A DNA stretch of 64,000 bases from Vanilla planifolia (lineage: Eukaryota > Streptophyta > Magnoliopsida > Asparagales > Orchidaceae), in contig CM043868.1 of the NCBI GenBank assembly GCA_023846275.1, forward strand, positions 1,755,153-1,819,152, read 5' to 3'. Positions within the stretch are counted from its first letter, which is position 1. Each line of letters starts with the position of its first letter. Shown here piece by piece: positions 1-14,364 of the stretch. The translations under genes were made by a program, and so were the position numbers. The notes under the pieces were generated by a model that searched no databases, was not told where the DNA came from, and saw nothing but the letters and a program-made list of their open reading frames with translations.

Positions 1-178
1 TCCCGGGATACGATTTGCAACTCATACGATTGAGCTTACACTGGTAAATTTACTATGTTTTTTCGACTGGAAATTACCTGATGGACTCAAGATAGAAGAT
101 ATGGACATGACTGAGTGAGGAGGACTAAGTTGCTATATGAAGCAAAGTCTCGAGTTAATGCCTCGCTTTCGAGCTTAA
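1..178 (+). pseudogene. P450 C-terminal fragment, array copy 1 (cut by window edge, extra stop)
   Basis: This is the left-most copy, entering the window just after the heme cysteine codon. Compared with the other copies it has Gln to Arg shortly after the heme loop, Ala to Val in the L-helix, Arg to Met near the C terminus, and TGT to TGA at 116-118, which stops the frame 20 codons early. It is the most diverged copy and cannot encode even the shared C-terminal segment intact. Confidence 0.95.
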
Positions 179-1500
179 TCAACAACTTTTTTTATCGGCT
201 TATGATGCTGGCAACCGATTGTTCTGGGTTGATGTGTGGTAATTTGGATGATATAGTGGATTGGCTATGCTTTTTCTCTTAATGATTATTATGTAATTAT
301 GTAAGTATTTAAATTCTTCTTTAGATGTCTGTATGGTAATTAATTTTCTTTTTAATTTTTCTCATATGACTTGATCAGATGATACAGTATTTTTTTGCAT
401 TATATAAATAAAATTAAATTTATTTTTGTATTAAAAATTAAATTAGTATTACACCGTTAATATATAATTTGTATGTTTTTATTTATAATTTTAAACTTTT
501 AAATTATTAACATATTTTTTGTTTATGTTGAATTTATTTTGGGTTTATATTGGTGTAATTTTCTTTTAATATATTAGGAAGGATTTAAGATCTTTCTTTT
601 ATTGCTTATTATTATATACAATGATTATCTATTAATTGTGAGATTAAAAGTTTATAATAATATTAAAATTAAATAAAACTTTAAAATAAATTTTGAAAAA
701 TCAAAAACAAATAACTTTATTATTTGAAAATTTCTAATTAAATGCGACATAAATAATTGAAAAATATTAAATTCAATTTGCACCCATAATTTGTTCACAC
801 GCATACAATTTTGATTGTTTATTAAAAATAGAAAAAATTGTGACATCTTTGAGAGACACTTTGGTATATCTCAAAGAGAAGATTAAAAGCAAGAGGAGGA
901 AAAAGAGTGATTATAATAGAAGAATGGAGTAGTAGTCATCTAAGAAGAAGGTAAAAATTTATATAATTATTTAATAATTTTTTTTTCTTTTAAGCAAGAT
1001 TATAGTTGAGTTAATTAAGGAATTTGTTTTAAATAATTTCAACATAATATAAGATGAGTTGGAAGTGTTTTGAAGTGAAAGCAAGAGAAATAAATGAAGG
1101 AATCAATGGCTAAATATATCACACAATTCCATTGAAAGTTACAATAAGCTAAAAATCTAATAGAAATATGAATCATAAGATTTCGATAATGGGTCGTACA
1201 GAGTTTATTGAATGGATTGTGCTCAGTTGATCCTAATGGATGTAATAGTATGAGTAGCTTTATTATTACACATATGGGTTAAGCATTCTCTTCAACTTAA
1301 GGAATCCACCACTACGTTAGCTTTCCTTGGATGATATATAATGTTTATATCATAATCTCTCATTAATTTTAGCTAATGTCTTTATCTTAGATTCAACTCT
1401 TTGTGTGTGAAGTGTTATTTTCAACTCTAATGATAAAATGAAATTTGATCCTTCACACAAAAATGACAATGTTTCCATATTTTTAAAATAAAGATCATCA

Positions 1501-1782
1501 TTGTCAACTCCAAATCATAAGCCGGAGAGATTCTTGGATTGTCCTACAGATTACAATAGAAACAACTTCAAGTACTTACCTTTTGGGGCTAGAAGAAGGA
1601 TGTGTCCCGGGATACAATTTGCAACTCATACGATTGAGCTTACACTGGCAAATTTACTATGTTTTTTCGACTGGAAATTACCTGATGGACTCAAGATAGA
1701 AGATATGGACATGACTGAGTGTGGAGGACTCAGTTGCTATAGGAAGCAAAGTCTCGAGTTAATGCCTCGCTTTCGAGCTTAA
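1501..1782 (+). pseudogene. Cytochrome P450 (CYP71-clan) C-terminal fragment, array copy 2
   Basis: The frame encodes only the last ~90 residues of an A-type (CYP71-clan) plant cytochrome P450, a heme monooxygenase normally about 500 residues long and bound to the ER. Visible are KPERF (residues 7-11), the heme-binding loop FGARRRMCPG (28-37, heme ligand Cys35), the L-helix, and FDWKLPDG followed by DMTE, typical of CYP71-like enzymes. The membrane anchor, I-helix (AGxDT) and K-helix (ExxR) are absent. The first in-frame ATG is inside the heme loop; the frame is open upstream only to a TAA at 1489. The conserved Gly of FxxGxRxCxG is Arg31. P450 similarity ends abruptly just before PERF, so this is a 5'-truncated gene tail amplified as part of the repeat unit. 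The exact family (CYP71D-like, CYP750 or other) cannot be settled from this segment. Confidence 0.93.
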
Positions 1783-2450
1783 TCAACAACTTTTTTTATC
1801 GGCTTATGATGCTGGCCACCAATTGTTCTGGGTTGATGTGTGGTAATTTGGATGATATAGTGGATTGGCTATGCTTTTTCTCTTAATGATTATTATGTAA
1901 TTATGTAAGTGTTTAAATTCTTCTTTAGATGTCTGTATGGTAATTAATTTCCTTTTTAATTTTTCTCATATGACTTGATCAGATGATACAGTATTTTTTT
2001 TCATTATATAAATAAAATTAAATTTATTTTTGTATTAAAAATTAAATTAGTATTACACCATTAATATATAATTTGTATGTTTTTATTTATAATTTTAAAC
2101 TTTTAAATTATTAACATATTTTTTTGTTTATGTTGAATTTATTTTGGGTTTTTATTGGTGTAATTTTCTTTTAATATATTAGGAAGGATTTAAGATCTTT
2201 ATTTTATTGCTTATTATTATATACAATGATTTTCTATTAATTGTGAGATTAAAAGTTTATAATAATATTAAAATTAAATAAAACTTTAAAATAAATTTTG
2301 AAAAATCAAAAACAAATAACTTTATTATTTGAAATTTTCTAATTAAATGCGACATAAATAATTGAAAAATATTAAATTCAATTTGCACCCATAATTTGTT
2401 CACACGCATACAATTTTGATTGTTTATTAAAAATAAAAAAAATTGTGACA

Positions 2451-2482
2451 TCTTTGAGAGACACTTTGGTATATCTCAAAGA
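2451..2482. repeat. Short inverted repeat (hairpin) present in every array unit
   Basis: TCTTTGAGA at 2451-2459 and its perfect reverse complement TCTCAAAGA at 2474-2482 are separated by 14 nt. The same pair occurs at the equivalent place in every unit (846-877 in the first). No function can be assigned; it may be an incidental foldback in AT-rich DNA. Confidence 0.6.
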
Positions 2483-3108
2483 GAAGATTAAAAGCAAGAG
2501 GAGGAAAAAGAGTGATTATAATAGAAGAATGGAGTAGTAGTCATCTAAGAAGAAGATAAAAATTTATATAATTATTTAATAATTTTTTTTTCTTTTAAGC
2601 AAGATTATAGTTGAGTTAATTAAGGAATTTGTTTTAAATAATTTCAACATAATATAAGATGAGTTGGAAGTGTTTTGAAGTGAAAGCAAGAGAAATAAAT
2701 GAAGGAATCAATGGCTAAATATATCACACAATTCCATTGAAAGTTACAATAAGCTAAAAATCTAATAGAAATATGAATCATAAGATTTCGATAATGGGTC
2801 GTACAGAGTTTATTGAATGGATTGTGCTCAGTCGATCCTAATGGATGTAATAGTATGAGGAGTAGCTTTATTATTACACATATGGGTTAAGCATTCTCTT
2901 CAACTTAAGGAATCCACCACTACGTTAGCTTTCCTTGGATGATATATAATGTTTATATCATAATCTCTCATTAATTTTAGCTAATGTCTTTATCTTAGAT
3001 TCAACTCTTTGTGTGTGAAGTGTTATTTTCAACTCTAATGATAAAATGAAATTTGATCCTTCACACAAAAATGACAATGTTTCCATATTTTTAAAATAAA
3101 GATCATCA

Positions 3109-3390
3109 TTGTCAACTCCAAATCATAAGCCGGAGAGATTCTTGGATTGTCCTACAGATTACAATAGAAACAACTTCAAGTACTTACCTTTTGGGGCTAG
3201 AAGAAGGATGTGTCCCGGGATACAATTTGCAACTCATACGATTGAGCTTACACTGGCAAATTTACTATGTTTTTTCGACTGGAAATTACCTGATGGACTC
3301 AAGATAGAAGATATGGACATGACTGAGTGTGGAGGACTCAGTTGCTATAGGAAGCAAAGTCTCGAGTTAATGCCTCGCTTTCGAGCTTAA
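3109..3390 (+). pseudogene. P450 C-terminal fragment, array copy 3
   Basis: Predicted protein is identical to copy 2, including the Gly to Arg heme-loop change. Its downstream flank shares two variants with the copy 2 unit (A in the 'agatcttta' site near 3806 and 'aagataaaa' near 4160), marking these two units as recent sister duplicates. Confidence 0.93.
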
Positions 3391-4716
3391 TCAACAACTT
3401 TTTTTATCGGCTTATGATGCTGGCCACCAATTGTTCTGGGTTGATGTGTGGTAATTTGGATGATATAGTGGATTGGCTATGCTTTTTCTCTTAATGATTA
3501 TTATGTAATTATGTAAGTGTTTAAATTCTTCTTTAGATGTCTGTATGGTAATTAATTTCCTTTTTAATTTTTCTCATATGACTTGATCAGATGATACAGT
3601 ATTTTTTTTCATTATATAAATAAAATTAAATTTATTTTTGTATTAAAAATTAAATTAGTATTACACCATTAATATATAATTTGTATGTTTTTATTTATAA
3701 TTTTAAACTTTTAAATTATTAACATATTTTTTTGTTTATGTTGAATTTATTTTGGGTTTTTATTGGTGTAATTTTCTTTTAATATATTAGGAAGGATTTA
3801 AGATCTTTATTTTATTGCTTATTATTATATACAATGATTTTCTATTAATTGTGAGATTAAAAGTTTATAATAATATTAAAATTAAATAAAACTTTAAAAT
3901 AAATTTTGAAAAATCAAAAACAAATAACTTTATTATTTGAAATTTTCTAATTAAATGCGACATAAATAATTGAAAAATATTAAATTCAATTTGCACCCAT
4001 AATTTGTTCACACGCATACAATTTTGATTGTTTATTAAAAATAAAAAAAATTGTGACATCTTTGAGAGACACTTTGGTATATCTCAAAGAGAAGATTAAA
4101 AGCAAGAGGAGGAAAAAGAGTGATTATAATAGAAGAATGGAGTAGTAGTCATCTAAGAAGAAGATAAAAATTTATATAATTATTTAATAATTTTTTTTTC
4201 TTTTAAGCAAGATTATAGTTGAGTTAATTAAGGAATTTGTTTTAAATAATTTCAACATAATATAAGATGAGTTGGAAGTGTTTTGAAGTGAAAGCAAGAG
4301 AAATAAATGAAGGAATCAATGGCTAAATATATCACACAATTCCATTGAAAGTTACAATAAGCTAAAAATCTAATAGAAATATGAATCATAAGATTTCGAT
4401 AATGGGTCGTACAGAGTTTATTGAATGGATTGTGCTCAGTCGATCCTAATGGATGTAATAGTATGAGGAGTAGCTTTATTATTACACATATGGGTTAAGC
4501 ATTCTCTTCAACTTAAGGAATCCACCACTACGTTAGCTTTCCTTGGATGATATATAATGTTTATATCATAATCTCTCATTAATTTTAGCTAATGTCTTTA
4601 TCTTAGATTCAACTCTTTGTGTGTGAAGTGTTATTTTCAACTCTAATGATAAAATGAAATTTGATCCTTCACACAAAAATGACAATGTTTCCATATTTTT
4701 AAAATAAAGATCATCA

Positions 4717-4998
4717 TTGTCAACTCCAAATCATAAGCCGGAGAGATTCTTGGATTGTCCTACAGATTACAATAGAAACAACTTCAAGTACTTACCTTTT
4801 GGGGCTAGAAGAAGGATGTGTCCCGGGATACAATTTGCAACTCATACGATTGAGCTTACACTGGCAAATTTACTATGTTTTTTCGACTGGAAATTACCTG
4901 ATGGACTCAAGATAGAAGATATGGACATGACTGAGTGTGGAGGACTCAGTTGCTATAGGAAGCAAAGTCTCGAGTTAATGCCTCGCTTTCGAGCTTAA
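4717..4998 (+). pseudogene. P450 C-terminal fragment, array copy 4
   Basis: Protein identical to copies 2 and 3. Its flank keeps the 'agatcttta' variant of units 2-3 (near 5413) but has 'aaggtaaaa' like the units to its right (near 5767), so it is intermediate in the nested variant pattern. Confidence 0.93.
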
Positions 4999-6324
4999 TC
5001 AACAACTTTTTTTATCGGCTTATGATGCTGGCCACCAATTGTTCTGGGTTGATGTGTGGTAATTTGGATGATATAGTGGATTGGCTATGCTTTTTCTCTT
5101 AATGATTATTATGTAATTATGTAAGTGTTTAAATTCTTCTTTAGATGTCTGTATGGTAATTAATTTCCTTTTTAATTTTTCTCATATGACTTGATCAGAT
5201 GATACAGTATTTTTTTTCATTATATAAATAAAATTAAATTTATTTTTGTATTAAAAATTAAATTAGTATTACACCATTAATATATAATTTGTATGTTTTT
5301 ATTTATAATTTTAAACTTTTAAATTATTAACATATTTTTTTGTTTATGTTGAATTTATTTTGGGTTTTTATTGGTGTAATTTTCTTTTAATATATTAGGA
5401 AGGATTTAAGATCTTTATTTTATTGCTTATTATTATATACAATGATTTTCTATTAATTGTGAGATTAAAAGTTTATAATAATATTAAAATTAAATAAAAC
5501 TTTAAAATAAATTTTGAAAAATCAAAAACAAATAACTTTATTATTTGAAATTTTCTAATTAAATGCGACATAAATAATTGAAAAATATTAAATTCAATTT
5601 GCACCCATAATTTGTTCACACGCATACAATTTTGATTGTTTATTAAAAATAAAAAAAATTGTGACATCTTTGAGAGACACTTTGGTATATCTCAAAGAGA
5701 AGATTAAAAGCAAGAGGAGGAAAAAGAGTGATTATAATAGAAGAATGGAGTAGTAGTCATCTAAGAAGAAGGTAAAAATTTATATAATTATTTAATAATT
5801 TTTTTTTCTTTTAAGCAAGATTATAGTTGAGTTAATTAAGGAATTTGTTTTAAATAATTTCAACATAATATAAGATGAGTTGGAAGTGTTTTGAAGTGAA
5901 AGCAAGAGAAATAAATGAAGGAATCAATGGCTAAATATATCACACAATTCCATTGAAAGTTACAATAAGCTAAAAATCTAATAGAAATATGAATCATAAG
6001 ATTTCGATAATGGGTCGTACAGAGTTTATTGAATGGATTGTGCTCAGTCGATCCTAATGGATGTAATAGTATGAGGAGTAGCTTTATTATTACACATATG
6101 GGTTAAGCATTCTCTTCAACTTAAGGAATCCACCACTACGTTAGCTTTCCTTGGATGATATATAATGTTTATATCATAATCTCTCATTAATTTTAGCTAA
6201 TGTCTTTATCTTAGATTCAACTCTTTGTGTGTGAAGTGTTATTTTCAACTCTAATGATAAAATGAAATTTGATCCTTCACACAAAAATGACAATGTTTCC
6301 ATATTTTTAAAATAAAGATCATCA

Positions 6325-6606
6325 TTGTCAACTCCAAATCATAAGCCGGAGAGATTCTTGGATTGTCCTACAGATTACAATAGAAACAACTTCAAGTACT
6401 TACCTTTTGGGGCTAGAAGAAGGATGTGTCCCGGGATACAATTTGCAACTCATACGATTGAGCTTACACTGGCAAATTTACTATGTTTTTTCGACTGGAA
6501 ATTACCTGATGGACTCAAGATAGAAGATATGGACATGACTGAGTGTGGAGGACTCAGTTGCTATAGGAAGCAAAGTCTCGAGTTAATGCCTCGCTTTCGA
6601 GCTTAA
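6325..6606 (+). pseudogene. P450 C-terminal fragment, array copy 5
   Basis: Protein identical to copy 2. From this unit rightward the flank reads 'agatctttc' and 'aaggtaaaa', the same states seen in the left-most unit and therefore probably ancestral. Confidence 0.93.
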
Positions 6607-7932
6607 TCAACAACTTTTTTTATCGGCTTATGATGCTGGCCACCAATTGTTCTGGGTTGATGTGTGGTAATTTGGATGATATAGTGGATTGGCTATGCTT
6701 TTTCTCTTAATGATTATTATGTAATTATGTAAGTGTTTAAATTCTTCTTTAGATGTCTGTATGGTAATTAATTTCCTTTTTAATTTTTCTCATATGACTT
6801 GATCAGATGATACAGTATTTTTTTTCATTATATAAATAAAATTAAATTTATTTTTGTATTAAAAATTAAATTAGTATTACACCATTAATATATAATTTGT
6901 ATGTTTTTATTTATAATTTTAAACTTTTAAATTATTAACATATTTTTTTGTTTATGTTGAATTTATTTTGGGTTTTTATTGGTGTAATTTTCTTTTAATA
7001 TATTAGGAAGGATTTAAGATCTTTCTTTTATTGCTTATTATTATATACAATGATTTTCTATTAATTGTGAGATTAAAAGTTTATAATAATATTAAAATTA
7101 AATAAAACTTTAAAATAAATTTTGAAAAATCAAAAACAAATAACTTTATTATTTGAAATTTTCTAATTAAATGCGACATAAATAATTGAAAAATATTAAA
7201 TTCAATTTGCACCCATAATTTGTTCACACGCATACAATTTTGATTGTTTATTAAAAATAAAAAAAATTGTGACATCTTTGAGAGACACTTTGGTATATCT
7301 CAAAGAGAAGATTAAAAGCAAGAGGAGGAAAAAGAGTGATTATAATAGAAGAATGGAGTAGTAGTCATCTAAGAAGAAGGTAAAAATTTATATAATTATT
7401 TAATAATTTTTTTTTCTTTTAAGCAAGATTATAGTTGAGTTAATTAAGGAATTTGTTTTAAATAATTTCAACATAATATAAGATGAGTTGGAAGTGTTTT
7501 GAAGTGAAAGCAAGAGAAATAAATGAAGGAATCAATGGCTAAATATATCACACAATTCCATTGAAAGTTACAATAAGCTAAAAATCTAATAGAAATATGA
7601 ATCATAAGATTTCGATAATGGGTCGTACAGAGTTTATTGAATGGATTGTGCTCAGTCGATCCTAATGGATGTAATAGTATGAGGAGTAGCTTTATTATTA
7701 CACATATGGGTTAAGCATTCTCTTCAACTTAAGGAATCCACCACTACGTTAGCTTTCCTTGGATGATATATAATGTTTATATCATAATCTCTCATTAATT
7801 TTAGCTAATGTCTTTATCTTAGATTCAACTCTTTGTGTGTGAAGTGTTATTTTCAACTCTAATGATAAAATGAAATTTGATCCTTCACACAAAAATGACA
7901 ATGTTTCCATATTTTTAAAATAAAGATCATCA

Positions 7933-8214
7933 TTGTCAACTCCAAATCATAAGCCGGAGAGATTCTTGGATTGTCCTACAGATTACAATAGAAACAACTT
8001 CAAGTACTTACCTTTTGGGGCTAGAAGAAGGATGTGTCCCGGGATACAATTTGCAACTCATACGATTGAGCTTACACTGGCAAATTTACTATGTTTTTTC
8101 GACTGGAAATTACCTGATGGACTCAAGATAGAAGATATGGACATGACTGAGTGTGGAGGACTCAGTTGCTATAGGAAGCAAAGTCTCGAGTTAATGCCTC
8201 GCTTTCGAGCTTAA
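7933..8214 (+). pseudogene. P450 C-terminal fragment, array copy 6
   Basis: Protein identical to copy 2, with no private differences noticed in the coding part. Same truncated tail with heme cysteine and the Gly to Arg change. Confidence 0.93.
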
Positions 8215-9540
8215 TCAACAACTTTTTTTATCGGCTTATGATGCTGGCCACCAATTGTTCTGGGTTGATGTGTGGTAATTTGGATGATATAGTGGATTGG
8301 CTATGCTTTTTCTCTTAATGATTATTATGTAATTATGTAAGTGTTTAAATTCTTCTTTAGATGTCTGTATGGTAATTAATTTCCTTTTTAATTTTTCTCA
8401 TATGACTTGATCAGATGATACAGTATTTTTTTTCATTATATAAATAAAATTAAATTTATTTTTGTATTAAAAATTAAATTAGTATTACACCATTAATATA
8501 TAATTTGTATGTTTTTATTTATAATTTTAAACTTTTAAATTATTAACATATTTTTTTGTTTATGTTGAATTTATTTTGGGTTTTTATTGGTGTAATTTTC
8601 TTTTAATATATTAGGAAGGATTTAAGATCTTTCTTTTATTGCTTATTATTATATACAATGATTTTCTATTAATTGTGAGATTAAAAGTTTATAATAATAT
8701 TAAAATTAAATAAAACTTTAAAATAAATTTTGAAAAATCAAAAACAAATAACTTTATTATTTGAAATTTTCTAATTAAATGCGACATAAATAATTGAAAA
8801 ATATTAAATTCAATTTGCACCCATAATTTGTTCACACGCATACAATTTTGATTGTTTATTAAAAATAAAAAAAATTGTGACATCTTTGAGAGACACTTTG
8901 GTATATCTCAAAGAGAAGATTAAAAGCAAGAGGAGGAAAAAGAGTGATTATAATAGAAGAATGGAGTAGTAGTCATCTAAGAAGAAGGTAAAAATTTATA
9001 TAATTATTTAATAATTTTTTTTTCTTTTAAGCAAGATTATAGTTGAGTTAATTAAGGAATTTGTTTTAAATAATTTCAACATAATATAAGATGAGTTGGA
9101 AGTGTTTTGAAGTGAAAGCAAGAGAAATAAATGAAGGAATCAATGGCTAAATATATCACACAATTCCATTGAAAGTTACAATAAGCTAAAAATCTAATAG
9201 AAATATGAATCATAAGATTTCGATAATGGGTCGTACAGAGTTTATTGAATGGATTGTGCTCAGTCGATCCTAATGGATGTAATAGTATGAGGAGTAGCTT
9301 TATTATTACACATATGGGTTAAGCATTCTCTTCAACTTAAGGAATCCACCACTACGTTAGCTTTCCTTGGATGATATATAATGTTTATATCATAATCTCT
9401 CATTAATTTTAGCTAATGTCTTTATCTTAGATTCAACTCTTTGTGTGTGAAGTGTTATTTTCAACTCTAATGATAAAATGAAATTTGATCCTTCACACAA
9501 AAATGACAATGTTTCCATATTTTTAAAATAAAGATCATCA

Positions 9541-9822
9541 TTGTCAACTCCAAATCATAAGCCGGAGAGATTCTTGGATTGTCCTACAGATTACAATAGA
9601 AACAACTTCAAGTACTTACCTTTTGGGGCTAGAAGAAGGATGTGTCCCGGGATACAATTTGCAACTCATACGATTGAGCTTACACTGGCAAATTTACTAT
9701 GTTTTTTCGACTGGAAATTACCTGATGGACTCAAGATAGAAGATATGGACATGACTGAGTGTGGAGGACTCAGTTGCTATAGGAAGCAAAGTCTTGAGTT
9801 AATGCCTCGCTTTCGAGCTTAA
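9541..9822 (+). pseudogene. P450 C-terminal fragment, array copy 7
   Basis: Protein identical to copy 2. A private silent change (CTC to CTT Leu, near 9794) distinguishes it and abolishes the CTCGAG hexamer present in the other copies. This shows that the units are individually resolved and not simply the same read repeated. Confidence 0.93.
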
Positions 9823-11148
9823 TCAACAACTTTTTTTATCGGCTTATGATGCTGGCCACCAATTGTTCTGGGTTGATGTGTGGTAATTTGGATGATATAG
9901 TGGATTGGCTATGCTTTTTCTCTTAATGATTATTATGTAATTATGTAAGTGTTTAAATTCTTCTTTAGATGTCTGTATGGTAATTAATTTCCTTTTTAAT
10001 TTTTCTCATATGACTTGATCAGATGATACAGTATTTTTTTTCATTATATAAATAAAATTAAATTTATTTTTGTATTAAAAATTAAATTAGTATTACACCA
10101 TTAATATATAATTTGTATGTTTTTATTTATAATTTTAAACTTTTAAATTATTAACATATTTTTTTGTTTATGTTGAATTTATTTTGGGTTTTTATTGGTG
10201 TAATTTTCTTTTAATATATTAGGAAGGATTTAAGATCTTTCTTTTATTGCTTATTATTATATACAATGATTTTCTATTAATTGTGAGATTAAAAGTTTAT
10301 AATAATATTAAAATTAAATAAAACTTTAAAATAAATTTTGAAAAATCAAAAACAAATAACTTTATTATTTGAAATTTTCTAATTAAATGCGACATAAATA
10401 ATTGAAAAATATTAAATTCAATTTGCACCCATAATTTGTTCACACGCATACAATTTTGATTGTTTATTAAAAATAAAAAAAATTGTGACATCTTTGAGAG
10501 ACACTTTGGTATATCTCAAAGAGAAGATTAAAAGCAAGAGGAGGAAAAAGAGTGATTATAATAGAAGAATGGAGTAGTAGTCATCTAAGAAGAAGGTAAA
10601 AATTTATATAATTATTTAATAATTTTTTTTTCTTTTAAGCAAGATTATAGTTGAGTTAATTAAGGAATTTGTTTTAAATAATTTCAACATAATATAAGAT
10701 GAGTTGGAAGTGTTTTGAAGTGAAAGCAAGAGAAATAAATGAAGGAATCAATGGCTAAATATATCACACAATTCCATTGAAAGTTACAATAAGCTAAAAA
10801 TCTAATAGAAATATGAATCATAAGATTTCGATAATGGGTCGTACAGAGTTTATTGAATGGATTGTGCTCAGTCGATCCTAATGGATGTAATAGTATGAGG
10901 AGTAGCTTTATTATTACACATATGGGTTAAGCATTCTCTTCAACTTAAGGAATCCACCACTACGTTAGCTTTCCTTGGATGATATATAATGTTTATATCA
11001 TAATCTCTCATTAATTTTAGCTAATGTCTTTATCTTAGATTCAACTCTTTGTGTGTGAAGTGTTATTTTCAACTCTAATGATAAAATGAAATTTGATCCT
11101 TCACACAAAAATGACAATGTTTCCATATTTTTAAAATAAAGATCATCA

Positions 11149-11430
11149 TTGTCAACTCCAAATCATAAGCCGGAGAGATTCTTGGATTGTCCTACAGATT
11201 ACAATAGAAACAACTTCAAGTACTTACCTTTTGGGGCTAGAAGAAGGATGTGTCCCGGGATACAATTTGCAACTCATACGATTGAGCTTACACTGGCAAA
11301 TTTACTATGTTTTTTCGACTGGAAATTACCTGATGGACTCAAGATAGAAGATATGGACATGACTGAGTGTGGAGGACTCAGTTGCTATAGGAAGCAAAGT
11401 CTCGAGTTAATGCCTCGCTTTCGAGCTTAA
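11149..11430 (+). pseudogene. P450 C-terminal fragment, array copy 8
   Basis: Protein identical to copy 2; no private differences noticed. Confidence 0.93.
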
Positions 11431-12756
11431 TCAACAACTTTTTTTATCGGCTTATGATGCTGGCCACCAATTGTTCTGGGTTGATGTGTGGTAATTTGGA
11501 TGATATAGTGGATTGGCTATGCTTTTTCTCTTAATGATTATTATGTAATTATGTAAGTGTTTAAATTCTTCTTTAGATGTCTGTATGGTAATTAATTTCC
11601 TTTTTAATTTTTCTCATATGACTTGATCAGATGATACAGTATTTTTTTTCATTATATAAATAAAATTAAATTTATTTTTGTATTAAAAATTAAATTAGTA
11701 TTACACCATTAATATATAATTTGTATGTTTTTATTTATAATTTTAAACTTTTAAATTATTAACATATTTTTTTGTTTATGTTGAATTTATTTTGGGTTTT
11801 TATTGGTGTAATTTTCTTTTAATATATTAGGAAGGATTTAAGATCTTTCTTTTATTGCTTATTATTATATACAATGATTTTCTATTAATTGTGAGATTAA
11901 AAGTTTATAATAATATTAAAATTAAATAAAACTTTAAAATAAATTTTGAAAAATCAAAAACAAATAACTTTATTATTTGAAATTTTCTAATTAAATGCGA
12001 CATAAATAATTGAAAAATATTAAATTCAATTTGCACCCATAATTTGTTCACACGCATACAATTTTGATTGTTTATTAAAAATAAAAAAAATTGTGACATC
12101 TTTGAGAGACACTTTGGTATATCTCAAAGAGAAGATTAAAAGCAAGAGGAGGAAAAAGAGTGATTATAATAGAAGAATGGAGTAGTAGTCATCTAAGAAG
12201 AAGGTAAAAATTTATATAATTATTTAATAATTTTTTTTTCTTTTAAGCAAGATTATAGTTGAGTTAATTAAGGAATTTGTTTTAAATAATTTCAACATAA
12301 TATAAGATGAGTTGGAAGTGTTTTGAAGTGAAAGCAAGAGAAATAAATGAAGGAATCAATGGCTAAATATATCACACAATTCCATTGAAAGTTACAATAA
12401 GCTAAAAATCTAATAGAAATATGAATCATAAGATTTCGATAATGGGTCGTACAGAGTTTATTGAATGGATTGTGCTCAGTCGATCCTAATGGATGTAATA
12501 GTATGAGGAGTAGCTTTATTATTACACATATGGGTTAAGCATTCTCTTCAACTTAAGGAATCCACCACTACGTTAGCTTTCCTTGGATGATATATAATGT
12601 TTATATCATAATCTCTCATTAATTTTAGCTAATGTCTTTATCTTAGATTCAACTCTTTGTGTGTGAAGTGTTATTTTCAACTCTAATGATAAAATGAAAT
12701 TTGATCCTTCACACAAAAATGACAATGTTTCCATATTTTTAAAATAAAGATCATCA

Positions 12757-13038
12757 TTGTCAACTCCAAATCATAAGCCGGAGAGATTCTTGGATTGTCC
12801 TACAGATTACAATAGAAACAACTTCAAGTACTTACCTTTTGGGGCTAGAAGAAGGATGTGTCCCGGGATACAATTTGCAACTCATACGATTGAGCTTACA
12901 CTGGCAAATTTACTATGTTTTTTCGACTGGAAATTACCTGATGGACTCAAGATAGAAGATATGGACATGACTGAGTGTGGAGGACTCAGTTGCTATAGGA
13001 AGCAAAGTCTCGAGTTAATGCCTCGCTTTCGAGCTTAA
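12757..13038 (+). pseudogene. P450 C-terminal fragment, array copy 9
   Basis: Protein identical to copy 2; no private differences noticed. Confidence 0.93.
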
Positions 13039-14364
13039 TCAACAACTTTTTTTATCGGCTTATGATGCTGGCCACCAATTGTTCTGGGTTGATGTGTGGT
13101 AATTTGGATGATATAGTGGATTGGCTATGCTTTTTCTCTTAATGATTATTATGTAATTATGTAAGTGTTTAAATTCTTCTTTAGATGTCTGTATGGTAAT
13201 TAATTTCCTTTTTAATTTTTCTCATATGACTTGATCAGATGATACAGTATTTTTTTTCATTATATAAATAAAATTAAATTTATTTTTGTATTAAAAATTA
13301 AATTAGTATTACACCATTAATATATAATTTGTATGTTTTTATTTATAATTTTAAACTTTTAAATTATTAACATATTTTTTTGTTTATGTTGAATTTATTT
13401 TGGGTTTTTATTGGTGTAATTTTCTTTTAATATATTAGGAAGGATTTAAGATCTTTCTTTTATTGCTTATTATTATATACAATGATTTTCTATTAATTGT
13501 GAGATTAAAAGTTTATAATAATATTAAAATTAAATAAAACTTTAAAATAAATTTTGAAAAATCAAAAACAAATAACTTTATTATTTGAAATTTTCTAATT
13601 AAATGCGACATAAATAATTGAAAAATATTAAATTCAATTTGCACCCATAATTTGTTCACACGCATACAATTTTGATTGTTTATTAAAAATAAAAAAAATT
13701 GTGACATCTTTGAGAGACACTTTGGTATATCTCAAAGAGAAGATTAAAAGCAAGAGGAGGAAAAAGAGTGATTATAATAGAAGAATGGAGTAGTAGTCAT
13801 CTAAGAAGAAGGTAAAAATTTATATAATTATTTAATAATTTTTTTTTCTTTTAAGCAAGATTATAGTTGAGTTAATTAAGGAATTTGTTTTAAATAATTT
13901 CAACATAATATAAGATGAGTTGGAAGTGTTTTGAAGTGAAAGCAAGAGAAATAAATGAAGGAATCAATGGCTAAATATATCACACAATTCCATTGAAAGT
14001 TACAATAAGCTAAAAATCTAATAGAAATATGAATCATAAGATTTCGATAATGGGTCGTACAGAGTTTATTGAATGGATTGTGCTCAGTCGATCCTAATGG
14101 ATGTAATAGTATGAGGAGTAGCTTTATTATTACACATATGGGTTAAGCATTCTCTTCAACTTAAGGAATCCACCACTACGTTAGCTTTCCTTGGATGATA
14201 TATAATGTTTATATCATAATCTCTCATTAATTTTAGCTAATGTCTTTATCTTAGATTCAACTCTTTGTGTGTGAAGTGTTATTTTCAACTCTAATGATAA
14301 AATGAAATTTGATCCTTCACACAAAAATGACAATGTTTCCATATTTTTAAAATAAAGATCATCA

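Noticed and set aside
2257..2451. 64-residue minus-strand frame recurring in every array unit
   Set aside because: It recurs only because the unit recurs. It is AT-rich, hydrophobic/lysine-biased, has no family motif and sits in noncoding flank; the first-unit version carries a substitution with no sign of coding constraint.
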